42,061 nucleotides of DNA from Goleter apudmare HA4340-LM2 (GTDB lineage: Bacteria > Cyanobacteriota > Cyanobacteriia > Cyanobacteriales > Nostocaceae): the NCBI GenBank assembly GCA_019359495.1, contig JAHHHF010000012.1:1-42061 (forward strand), read 5' to 3'. The translations under genes and the position numbers were made by a program. Position 1 is the stretch's first letter. Every line of letters begins with the position of its first letter. The notes under the pieces were generated by a model. The model worked only from the letters and a program-made list of their open reading frames with translations. It made no database searches and was not told where the DNA came from. Positions 26,201 through 34,351 of the stretch are shown piece by piece.

Positions 26201-26726
26201 CCTTTATAATGCTTTTGCTGTAAGAACTAGTGAGACAAAATTGCGCGAGGACTTGCGCGTGAGAGCTAGTCATTTGACTGGTCAAGCTTTAGAACGTCGT
26301 CTAAGGAGTTTTGCACAGGCAGCAGCAGATAAAACTGCAACAGATTCTGAATGGTTAGAGGCACTGGTAATGATTGTTGCCGATAAACCCGCTGAGTCTT
26401 GGATAGATGAAGATGTAACAAATTTTGAAGTGAAGCTATCAGATATCGCTCGAAGATTCAACAACCTGGAAGTTTTGCAGAAAGATGCTCTAACTCGGAC
26501 AAATAATGGATTTGAGGCACGTAAAATCACAGTAACGCGTCCTGATGGTCAGGAAACCCATTCTTTGGTTTGGTTTGAACAGGAGAGCCAAGTTGAAATT
26601 AATAGTGTGGTTGAGGAGATTTTGGGAATACTAAAGAAATATGATAACCCGCAATTCCACCAAGCCATTGTTGCAAAAGTAACAGAGCGAGTGTTAGGCT
26701 CAACAGGAAGTGATAACTTTTCTTAG
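23253..26726 (+). CDS. sspC-like: Large P-loop ATPase, SspC-like
   Basis: A 1157-aa protein. Walker A is SVYGTGKS ending at residue 75, Walker B is VLLIIDELGKN at 198-208. The rest is largely helical, with no other motif I recognise. Between a DUF4007 gene and a PAPS-reductase-like gene, the SspC position is the natural assignment; SspC is an ATPase needed for phosphorothioation. It also recalls BrxC/PglY-like ATPases of BREX loci by its N-terminal GxGKS and IDELG motifs. Start is at 23253; an alternative ATG lies four codons in. Confidence 0.7.
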   Translation: MRQTMNKPLSEYFSLKRRYSRSINVERDLEKIDVLEGYIPTERSVDATRRILAGFTVASNHRAWTLTSVYGTGKSAFAHFLASLCAPQTSQMRALALEIAALTFGADNSEYLAFQEKIPSQGFFRAVATAQKEPLSNTIVRALERGAEVFWSSAEQNKLSVARKLVDLGGQVASGEAVDSREVLRLVQEVAIAASTNVLLIIDELGKNLEFAVQNQGSEDLYLLQQLAELPKDKGYQIFIVSLLHQAFADYGERLASVQRNEWAKIQGRFEDIPFKDSPPQMMRLIGQAIDQSQAEAFHCAINNQAVEWLECLPTDIKDDYTKQVLADTYPLHPITALVLPILCTRYAQNDRSLFTFLTSAEPYSFRNFLDETKIDEDVLPTLKLDQVYDYFIEAVGTGLASRPNLQRWVEIQNLIADAKRLDTDSLRVLKTIGILNLVTTTSAMRATRTLVTLAMCDSPSDSRKSRWEQVIDNLLQKGIITHRRQLDELRIWQGSDFNVDIELTAYIEKERSPLVKLLSTIRPLTPIVAQRHSYKTGTIRYFERCYLNGLQDLTKLRCASNDCDGLVGYWVDKDKPSYVPSTTDDGKPLIVLCAAKLDILQIRAREFAALKKIQTTAPELQTDGVARKEVRYRLMQAEELFDETLAQAFDVKENQNACWIQGKQETISDVTDFNAKLSDVCDEVYSQGLTLWNELINRRELTSQGAKARRELIEAMLENPEQERLGLQGYGPEVSMYYSVLGKTKIHRQENGEREFYPPNEESGLWTVWRIIDDFCLKTKDKPQTLDNLYKLLEAPPYGVKRGVIPVLLAAVLLHRVDDVGVYKDGTFIPILGAEHFELLVKDPSRFAVKYFEVVGLRSQVFKELESILRKKDAPIPPGVRNATLLMVVKPLFQFIKKLPAYTTKTQRLSNETLAVLRVLQQAQEPDELLFTSLPQACGLPPIVASDEDDGTVAKTLRKRLISALNEIQTAYDRLLSECQSLLYNAFAVRTSETKLREDLRVRASHLTGQALERRLRSFAQAAADKTATDSEWLEALVMIVADKPAESWIDEDVTNFEVKLSDIARRFNNLEVLQKDALTRTNNGFEARKITVTRPDGQETHSLVWFEQESQVEINSVVEEILGILKKYDNPQFHQAIVAKVTERVLGSTGSDNFS

Positions 26727-26754
26727 ATTCAGGGCAAGCATCAAGAGCAAGAGC

Positions 26755-27555
26755 ATGGGCAAAAAACCAGTTAGACATATCTTGGGTCTATCAGGAGGAA
26801 AGGACAGTACTGCTTTGGCTATTTTGTTACACAAAGAGATTCCAAAGATGGAATATTTTTTTTGTGACACGCATAAGGAACTGCCCGAAACCTACGAGTA
26901 TCTAGACCGCATTAAAGCCCGTTTAGGAATCAAAATTCATTATTTGGAAGAAAAGCGTGGATTTGACCACTGGCTTGATGTTTATGGAGGAGTTCTTCCC
27001 TCGCCCAAGATGCGTTGGTGTACCAAGCAGATGAAAATTATCCCCCTAGAAAAGTTCATAGGGGATGATGAGGCTATCAGTTACATTGGTATTCGAGCGG
27101 ATGAGAATCGAGATGGCTATATCTCTACCAAGCCTAACATCAAACCTGTTTTTCCTTTTAAAGAACAAGGACTTGTTAAGGAAGATATCATCCGTCTGCT
27201 TGAAGATAGCGGAATTGGACTACCAGATTACTATCGCTGGCGTAGTCGGTCTGGTTGTTTCTTTTGTTTTTTTCAGCGCAAATACGAGTGGGTAATGTTG
27301 GCGCAGGAGCATCCGGATTTATTTGCCGAAGCGGTTAAGTACGAGCAAGAACACAGCGATGGCAGACATTACACCTGGACTCAAGGAGAAACTCTACTAG
27401 AATTAATTGCCCGTAAAGATGAAATTGTTGCCGAGCATGAAAAGGCAATGACTAGGGAGAAAAAAGCTGTTCCCAATCGAACTCTTGCCGAGGCTCTTGC
27501 AGAGGTACTGGATGAAGAAGATGATTCTTTACCTTGTTTAATGTGTCATTTATAG
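26755..27555 (+). CDS. sspD-like: PAPS-reductase-like PP-loop ATPase, SspD/DndC/BrxP-like
   Basis: A 266-aa protein from ATG 26755 (an ATG at 26710 would add 15 residues overlapping the ATPase gene). The PP-loop SGGKDS is at 13-18. Conserved cysteines at C89 (RWC), C168 and C171 (GCFFC) are probable iron-sulfur ligands. A second CxxC pair, C261 and C264, sits at the very end. DndC/SspD enzymes activate DNA, probably by adenylation, for insertion of sulfur donated by the cysteine desulfurase. The desulfurase (40489) lies in the same cluster, completing the pair. BREX type 4 calls this gene brxP. Confidence 0.85.
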   Translation: MGKKPVRHILGLSGGKDSTALAILLHKEIPKMEYFFCDTHKELPETYEYLDRIKARLGIKIHYLEEKRGFDHWLDVYGGVLPSPKMRWCTKQMKIIPLEKFIGDDEAISYIGIRADENRDGYISTKPNIKPVFPFKEQGLVKEDIIRLLEDSGIGLPDYYRWRSRSGCFFCFFQRKYEWVMLAQEHPDLFAEAVKYEQEHSDGRHYTWTQGETLLELIARKDEIVAEHEKAMTREKKAVPNRTLAEALAEVLDEEDDSLPCLMCHL

Positions 27556-27636
27556 CTTTTACGGGAACTCTAAATCTAGTAAAAAATTAACTAACCTTGT
27601 TTAAGAGCGATCTACTCCATCTACCAAATAAAGTCC

Positions 27637-28482
27637 ATGCCTAAATTACAATTAAGCTTCCACGGTACATTTGCCCTAAAAAAGGAAGACTTACTCAAAA
27701 TTCTTCAAGCTTGCATTGAAGAGAAAGGCTTGGACGACACCAAAGAAAGGTTGATGGAACGAACAGGTTTGGGTAATCAGAAAGTTACTCCAATGAAAAG
27801 TTGGGCAGTTCGGGCTGGCTTAGTTAGTAAAAATTATTTAACTACTGAAGCAAAAGTGGTTCTAGACAAAGACCCTTACCTCCAATCACCCATTACTGAT
27901 TGGCTAATACACTTCTATCTAAGTTTTGGGGATAAAGGACTTACTAAACCGCCAAATGACCCAGCAGATTGGGGTGGGTGGTCTTACTTTGTGCATAGCT
28001 TTTTGCTTGAATGCCGTAGTTTTACACTAAATGACTTGGTACAGCGTAGTGCAGCTATTTTTAACCAAGAGACAGAAGAAAGACTCACTGAAAACTTCAA
28101 AATTGTCTTGAAAGCATACGTTTTGCCGCCAAATAAAAAAGAGGAGTCTCCTTTAAAGGCTTGTCAATTTATTACATTAGAAGAAGATAAATTTACTACA
28201 GAAAATGCAGCCTTGCCTAATGCGTATTTAATCGCCTATTTCCTGACAAAGTTGTGGGAGCGAGACTTTGGCAACACAACCTCAGTCCTGACTACTGACA
28301 TCATAGAGCAAAAAATGGGTCTAGCTCCCATTCTAAGTGTAGAAAAAGAAGCACTTCAGGAACACCTCAATCAACTAGAAACTTTAGCACTAATTGAGCA
28401 AAGACGTACAGTATCGCCATCGCAGGTAATTCGCCGTTGGCATGACCCAATTACGCTGTTGGAGAAAGCATATGGCTATTAA
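27637..28482 (+). CDS. Second DUF4007 protein
   Basis: A 281-aa protein. The family pattern is diverged but clear: FHGTFALKKEDLLK (residues 8-21), a GNQKVTPMKSWAVRAGLV box near 46, and SPITDWLIHFYL near 88. The similarity to the protein at 22319 is structural rather than close, so it is not a recent copy. It opens the second part of the cluster, 81 bases after the PP-loop gene, and is translationally coupled to the small gene after it. It may recognise or nick modified or unmodified DNA for the interference arm. Confidence 0.7.
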   Translation: MPKLQLSFHGTFALKKEDLLKILQACIEEKGLDDTKERLMERTGLGNQKVTPMKSWAVRAGLVSKNYLTTEAKVVLDKDPYLQSPITDWLIHFYLSFGDKGLTKPPNDPADWGGWSYFVHSFLLECRSFTLNDLVQRSAAIFNQETEERLTENFKIVLKAYVLPPNKKEESPLKACQFITLEEDKFTTENAALPNAYLIAYFLTKLWERDFGNTTSVLTTDIIEQKMGLAPILSVEKEALQEHLNQLETLALIEQRRTVSPSQVIRRWHDPITLLEKAYGY

Positions 28483-28903
28483 AGATTTGAAACTCCGAGA
28501 GGCGAAACCTAGCGATCGCCCCCATCTATTGTTATGGGATACACCTAATGATTTGGAACTGCGGCAACTTGCTTACCGCGAAAATGCTGAGTGTATTAGC
28601 TACCGTACCCACCTCCTTAACCGAATTGCGCCCCAAAGTAGTCCTTTCTTAGCATTACATATGCGGCTAGACCGAGAATTAAATAGCATTAAAGCGATTT
28701 GTGCAGAAACAAACAAGCCATTAGTGATTTTAAAAGACCTCGATAGGTTAATTACTTATCTGCACGTACAGCTAGACAGTCCAATAACTTTGTTCTGGCA
28801 AAACCTTTTTAATACACGGCATTTAGAAAGTATTCTTTGGATTTTACTGCCAAGCAAATTAACTCCCCCCAAGTGGGATGAAAGTCGTATTCAGCGCATC
28901 TAA
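28472..28903 (+). CDS. Small unknown protein of the BREX/Ssp cluster
   Basis: A 143-aa protein. I choose ATG 28472, with GGAG seven bases upstream and an 11-base overlap with the previous gene, over an ATG at 28442 without a ribosome site. LVILKDLDRLI (near 90) looks like a Walker B strand, and TLFWQNLFNTRHLESILWIL resembles the second half of a small NTPase, but no Walker A is present. BREX loci carry small proteins next to BrxC/PglZ (BrxA, BrxB, BrxF); this may be a functional counterpart, with no proof. Confidence 0.55.
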   Translation: MAIKDLKLREAKPSDRPHLLLWDTPNDLELRQLAYRENAECISYRTHLLNRIAPQSSPFLALHMRLDRELNSIKAICAETNKPLVILKDLDRLITYLHVQLDSPITLFWQNLFNTRHLESILWILLPSKLTPPKWDESRIQRI

Positions 28904-28942
28904 TAACTAACAAATTCTGCAAATCCTAAAGGTAAGTTTTCC

Positions 28943-31900
28943 ATGCTCCTTAACCAACTGGTTACGATTAATCAAGCAGCACTCGTAGCTAATGCTGTTA
29001 GCTTTGAGCTAATGGATGACCCTGAGAAAAATTTGCGGTTATGTCAGGGCTTTGTGTTTAACTATGACTCTGACCCCAAAAAGCTTAAAACTTCTACGGT
29101 TGGTGTATTATATGCTCTACGTCAAAGCTTTTATAGTTCTAGCGAACCAAATATTCACCTGATGGTGCAGGATTATGGTAAAGGTAAATCTCACTTTGCG
29201 CTGGCGATCGCTAACTTTTTTCAGAAGCCCAATGACAGTTCTGAAGTAGATGGCATTTTAAAACAAATTGAATATTCTACTTCTAGTAATAATTATATTT
29301 TAGAAAATTTAAAGATTTATAAACAACAAGGTAAAAACCTGGTTATTTGCCTTAGTGGTGACAAACCCATAGACCTGAAAAAACATTTTCTACAAGCTTT
29401 GAGGAAATCTCTCGAAGCTGAGGGAATAACAGACTCTATTGGTCAACAAATCTGTAAAGCACCTCTTCAGTATCTTGAGAATCTAAATACACAACAGCGC
29501 CAAGCAGCTGAGGCTTATTTAAAACAGAAAGAGAATCCAGAAGGCAACCTGGATACAATTATGGAGCTTTTACGAGAAGACAACTATCAAGTTATTTCTC
29601 GCGTTAAAGAAATTAGCCGTCAATTAACAGGTACAGGTTTACCGCTTGATTTTGATGTCGATATCGATGTTGAAGAAATACTTTCTGATGTAATAACCAG
29701 GCTTTGTACAGCAGAAAATCGTCGTTTTCAGGGCATATTAATCCTATTTGATGAACTTTATAATTATCTACAACTTTGGGCAAATGACCCAGTTCGAGCA
29801 GGTAGCACTACACTACAGGGTATAACTAAAATTTGCGAGAGGTTTAAGAGCAAAGTAGCTTTGCTCAGTTTTAGCCAAAGAAGACCAAAAAATGTGACTC
29901 CACTAAAGCATTTGGAGGACTATAATAGATTAGCTTCTCGATTAGAATTACTGCCCACAACTTACGAACCTGCTGCTAGTTTGGAACTAGTGCTTAATAA
30001 CTTATTAGTTCAGCAAAAGAAAACCTCTGCTTGGCAAGAGTTTGATAAAAAATGGCGCGATACATTAACTGCACTGAACACAGAAATCTATCAAAATCGT
30101 ACCGCTAATTATTATAAAAGCCGTAACTGGGAGCCACCAAAATTTCTCACTCAAATTACTGTAGGTTGTTTCCCACTACATCCATTAACTTCTTATTTAC
30201 TTTGTAATTTAGATTTTACTCAGGGACGTACAGCAATTCAATTTGTCCAAACAGATGTCGCCGAATTTATTCAAAAGCAACCCGTTGAAAAAAATAACAG
30301 CCTCAATTTTATTTATCCAGTTACTTTAGTTGATGCCTTTGCAGATAATTTTAAAGCATCTGATTATTCTGCTTATTCTGCTTACATATATGCTCATGAT
30401 TCGATAGTTGCTTCTGCTGATATTGTAGAACTGACGGTTCTGAAAGCTTTATTTCTTTACTATGCAAGTGTTAGTGTTGGCAAATTAACTAAACCCAATA
30501 GCGAAAGACATGAAAAGCTGCTTGGTTTGCTAACTGGGATATCTGAAGCAAAACTCAAAGCAATTTTAGATAAGTTAAGTAAAGAACGAGAAGTAATTTA
30601 TTATAATTCCGCAGATAATGCTTACCGCTTTTATTCTGGTGGTTTTGGTATACAAGACTTACGCAAACGAATTGAAGAGGAAGTTGGTCATAAAAGACCA
30701 GGAATTGAGCGTGTGCGAGCATTTTGTCAGTCAAATTTGCAATTATTTGGTGCGAGCATTAATGTTACTCCAACTCAATTTATTGACCAAAACAAGCTTA
30801 ATAGTAGCGATTGGCTGTTTAAATGTGATGTTCATACTGTTACTAGCTTGTGGGAAGCAATCAATAATCAAAAATTTCAAACCGATGAAATTGGGATAGT
30901 TGCATATGTAGTTGCAGAAACCAGCGAAGAATTAGCTACACTCAAGAATGAGATGAGACAATTACTTACACCTCCTGCTAATGATTTAACATCTATTAAA
31001 CGTAAAATAGGTGTAGCAGTTGCATCTCAACCAGCAGAAGAGATTGCTCGATTGTTGTTAATGTTGGAATATGCGAAGCGTAAAAGTGTTCAAGAATTTG
31101 GTGATGCTTTAACCCAACTGCAACAACAACTCGAACAACAAATAAATAATAAGACCAAAGAACTATTTAATTCCTGTAGTTATTATTGTCATATTTTAGA
31201 TAAAGTGCCAGTGGGCGATCGCACTAACCCATCTCGTGTTATAAGTATACTTCTTCAAGACCTTTACCCACTCGTTGCACCCCAGGAAAAAAACGACAAA
31301 ATAGCACTTAAAAGTACTAAAGGAGGAGGGATAATTGCCCATACTTGCAAACTATTGCTTAAAGGTGACTCTTCCCAAGTATTTCCCGATCAATCTTACA
31401 CCAACCTGATTGAATCAGTCTTTGTTAGGTCTTGGAGGATGCTTAAACTTGACTCCGGTTCTAAATATTCTGTCCAAATACCTATTCAAACAAATGTCAA
31501 AGCTGCTTGGGATAAAATCTCCGATTTAACTGCATTAGGGGATAAATCCGAAAAAAATATAGATATAGAAAAAATATGGGAAACTCTCTCCAAGCCTCCC
31601 TATGGTTATAACGAGTATACCTTCACAATTTTATTTGCTGGATGGTTAGCTTATCACCGTTCTGAGGTATTTATCAAGGGTGGCTTTGGTATTCCTCAGA
31701 AAAGCTCTGAGCAAGTTACAATACTTACAAAACCCGTTAAAGATTGGGCATCTACAAATATTTTTGATAAGCCTAAAGATTTTATTCAAAAATGGGTTTT
31801 GAATAAGTCTAAGCCTCAGCTAATTCGCCGTCAACCGATAACCTGTCCAGAAGTTCCAAATTCTGTTAATTACGACCAAGCACAGCAATTTATTCAAGAA

Positions 31901-34351
31901 ATAAATGATTATTTATCTAATGCACCAGACCCAAGCAAAGTCAATGAAATCACCGATATAAAACAGAAACTATCTAACGGAGTCAATGGCATAAATCAAA
32001 GGTTAACCCCTGTTTCCCAAGCCGAAAGTTTATTTGGTGTAGAAAATAATGCTGTAGATATTGAACAGTTAATACGAATATGTACAGAATTACAGGACAA
32101 AATACCTGTAATTCATGAGAGAAATTTATCTATTAGTCCAACAACGCAACAAGAAACAAAACGCGAGGAAGTTTTACAAGTCGCTAATGAAAAGATAGGA
32201 GCTATTATTGAAGACAAAATTCAGCAAGTACAATCATTACGCACTGAAGCGGATTGTACAGATTATCAAGCTGATATTAATAAACTAATCAGTCTAATTC
32301 CATCAGCTAATTACTTACCATCTCGATTTATTCAAGAATTACAAAATAGTTTAACATCTGCTAATAATAAGTTACTAGAAATAGCCGAGCAAGCAAAAAT
32401 TGATAGTTGTTTACAACAAATTCAAATACTTTATAATAGCATAAGTTCGCTAACAACGCAAAGTGAATATATTGATGCTCAAACTCAAATAGAAAATCTA
32501 GTGACAACCGTACCTGCTGCTAGAGAAAAAGATATTTACAAAAATATCATTAAAGATTTAGAAGCTAAACAAGAAGTGCTAATCCAAAAAATTTATGATT
32601 GGGAAAATCAGTTTTCTCAATCTATGTTACGTCCCTTAGCTATGCAGTTGAGTAGTAGTATAAATAAGGAGATTAATCGTTTTACCAATGAAGAAAGTAA
32701 ACAACGATTAAATGACCTTCTTCGTCGTGTAGAGAATATTATTTTACAGCGTGAAACTGAAGAACAAGAATCAGAAGATATTCACGATATTATTGCAGAC
32801 GCAGAACGAAAATTACAGGATACTAAAAACACCAAAAAAATATCCGATGCTTTTACAGCATACCGTGATTTAAATCACTTGAAACTACCACCCATAATTA
32901 AAATAGCAGCTTTAAAAAATAAACCAAAGGAATTAGAGAATTTAAAATCTCAGGGTTATGATGCTATTTTGCAAAGACTCACGCAAATTATCGAGAAATG
33001 CGAACAGCCAATAAATCAAGATTCAGATTACGAGCAATTACAAAGTTATCTGCAAAAAAGTAAAGAGTTTGTTACAATCTGTGATGATTTTCAGAGATTG
33101 ATAACTGAGTTGCAGGAAGCAGAAGAAACCCTGCAAACTCAGTATGAAGAATTTCAAAAACAACAGCAAGATAAGCAAAAACTACATTCTATTCGCCAAT
33201 ATACTGCATCAAAAGCAAATACTATTCATCTTTGTGAAGATTCAATTACAAATATCAACAGTCTAAAAAATGATTTTTATTACCCAGATAAATATATCTC
33301 TGAGGTGGATAAACTAACTCAAGAATTTACAAATAAAGTTACTACATTTAAAAATAAACTGCGTAGTTTGCAAGAACGTCTGTCAACAGTCACAAACTCT
33401 AAAGAGATAGATAGCATTAAAAAAGAGTATGCACAGTTAGATTTTGTATTTAAAGATTCGACAGAATATTCTATTTATCAGCAATTGCAAGCTGAAATAG
33501 ACTCCTTAGCAGAAGACTTGGATCTGATTCGTCATTGGGAGAGTCTTTATCAACAAAGTAACTCGATTGCATCATGTGATCGCACTTTAGCAAGTATTGA
33601 TAACGAGCAAGCAAGTTTACATAATTTAGATCGTTTCAGACAGCAGGTTGAGCAATTACAAACAAATCTACGTCAAAGAAAACAAGGCTATATAGGGCAG
33701 CTTGAAGAACTGTACGGTACATTAAGCAATATCAAAACTCAAAAAGAAGCTCAAAAAATGCAAGTAGAGCTTAATAACAAGTCAGCCTACTACCGGGAAT
33801 CTCAGGAAGAAGAACGCTATCAGTTAATTTGTTCGGAACTTAACTTAGTTTCAAGCTTGCTGCAAATTTATGCAACTCAAAAATTAGATACATTACAGGC
33901 TTGTCAAGCAGAGAAAGAACGGTTGCTAAAGTGGCAAGAAGAATCTGGAGAAATCACAGCAACAGTGCAAACTCGCTTTGATTCAATGATTGCACAATTA
34001 GAGCAAACACAGCAGCAGATTGAAAACCAGCAACGCGACGCTGCAAGAAAATGGTTAGAGAGTTTAGAAGTTCAAAATCGAGGTTTAGAATCTATCGAAC
34101 CAGCAAATAAACTGGATAAAGCAAATCAATTACTGAAGCAAATAAAACAACATAAATATCAATATCAACCAATACTGCAAGTAGAGCAACAACAAATTCT
34201 AGAAAAGATTATTAATAATTGCGTAGAATTTCAAAATCAAGATAAGGAAAGTAAAATTCTCACATTGTTTCAAGAATTGCCTCGTGAACAACGTCAAAGC
34301 TTACTCAAGAGATTGTCAGAATATTTATCAGGTACTACGGAGGAGTTTTAA
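28943..34351 (+). CDS. pglY-like: Giant BrxC/PglY-like ATPase with long coiled coils
   Basis: An 1802-aa protein. Walker A is in DYGKGKSHFALA (76-87), Walker B in ILILFDELYNYL (263-274). The N-terminal 600 residues form the ATPase and associated helical domains. From about 1000 to the end the sequence is rich in Gln, Glu, Lys and Leu with heptad spacing, which predicts extended coiled coils of roughly 750 residues. BrxC/PglY are the large ATPases of BREX/Pgl defence, partners of PglZ. It ends with TAATG overlapping the next start, with a strong GGAGGAG ribosome site. Codon use is AT-rich compared with the plasmid backbone. Confidence 0.75.
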   Translation: MLLNQLVTINQAALVANAVSFELMDDPEKNLRLCQGFVFNYDSDPKKLKTSTVGVLYALRQSFYSSSEPNIHLMVQDYGKGKSHFALAIANFFQKPNDSSEVDGILKQIEYSTSSNNYILENLKIYKQQGKNLVICLSGDKPIDLKKHFLQALRKSLEAEGITDSIGQQICKAPLQYLENLNTQQRQAAEAYLKQKENPEGNLDTIMELLREDNYQVISRVKEISRQLTGTGLPLDFDVDIDVEEILSDVITRLCTAENRRFQGILILFDELYNYLQLWANDPVRAGSTTLQGITKICERFKSKVALLSFSQRRPKNVTPLKHLEDYNRLASRLELLPTTYEPAASLELVLNNLLVQQKKTSAWQEFDKKWRDTLTALNTEIYQNRTANYYKSRNWEPPKFLTQITVGCFPLHPLTSYLLCNLDFTQGRTAIQFVQTDVAEFIQKQPVEKNNSLNFIYPVTLVDAFADNFKASDYSAYSAYIYAHDSIVASADIVELTVLKALFLYYASVSVGKLTKPNSERHEKLLGLLTGISEAKLKAILDKLSKEREVIYYNSADNAYRFYSGGFGIQDLRKRIEEEVGHKRPGIERVRAFCQSNLQLFGASINVTPTQFIDQNKLNSSDWLFKCDVHTVTSLWEAINNQKFQTDEIGIVAYVVAETSEELATLKNEMRQLLTPPANDLTSIKRKIGVAVASQPAEEIARLLLMLEYAKRKSVQEFGDALTQLQQQLEQQINNKTKELFNSCSYYCHILDKVPVGDRTNPSRVISILLQDLYPLVAPQEKNDKIALKSTKGGGIIAHTCKLLLKGDSSQVFPDQSYTNLIESVFVRSWRMLKLDSGSKYSVQIPIQTNVKAAWDKISDLTALGDKSEKNIDIEKIWETLSKPPYGYNEYTFTILFAGWLAYHRSEVFIKGGFGIPQKSSEQVTILTKPVKDWASTNIFDKPKDFIQKWVLNKSKPQLIRRQPITCPEVPNSVNYDQAQQFIQEINDYLSNAPDPSKVNEITDIKQKLSNGVNGINQRLTPVSQAESLFGVENNAVDIEQLIRICTELQDKIPVIHERNLSISPTTQQETKREEVLQVANEKIGAIIEDKIQQVQSLRTEADCTDYQADINKLISLIPSANYLPSRFIQELQNSLTSANNKLLEIAEQAKIDSCLQQIQILYNSISSLTTQSEYIDAQTQIENLVTTVPAAREKDIYKNIIKDLEAKQEVLIQKIYDWENQFSQSMLRPLAMQLSSSINKEINRFTNEESKQRLNDLLRRVENIILQRETEEQESEDIHDIIADAERKLQDTKNTKKISDAFTAYRDLNHLKLPPIIKIAALKNKPKELENLKSQGYDAILQRLTQIIEKCEQPINQDSDYEQLQSYLQKSKEFVTICDDFQRLITELQEAEETLQTQYEEFQKQQQDKQKLHSIRQYTASKANTIHLCEDSITNINSLKNDFYYPDKYISEVDKLTQEFTNKVTTFKNKLRSLQERLSTVTNSKEIDSIKKEYAQLDFVFKDSTEYSIYQQLQAEIDSLAEDLDLIRHWESLYQQSNSIASCDRTLASIDNEQASLHNLDRFRQQVEQLQTNLRQRKQGYIGQLEELYGTLSNIKTQKEAQKMQVELNNKSAYYRESQEEERYQLICSELNLVSSLLQIYATQKLDTLQACQAEKERLLKWQEESGEITATVQTRFDSMIAQLEQTQQQIENQQRDAARKWLESLEVQNRGLESIEPANKLDKANQLLKQIKQHKYQYQPILQVEQQQILEKIINNCVEFQNQDKESKILTLFQELPREQRQSLLKRLSEYLSGTTEEF

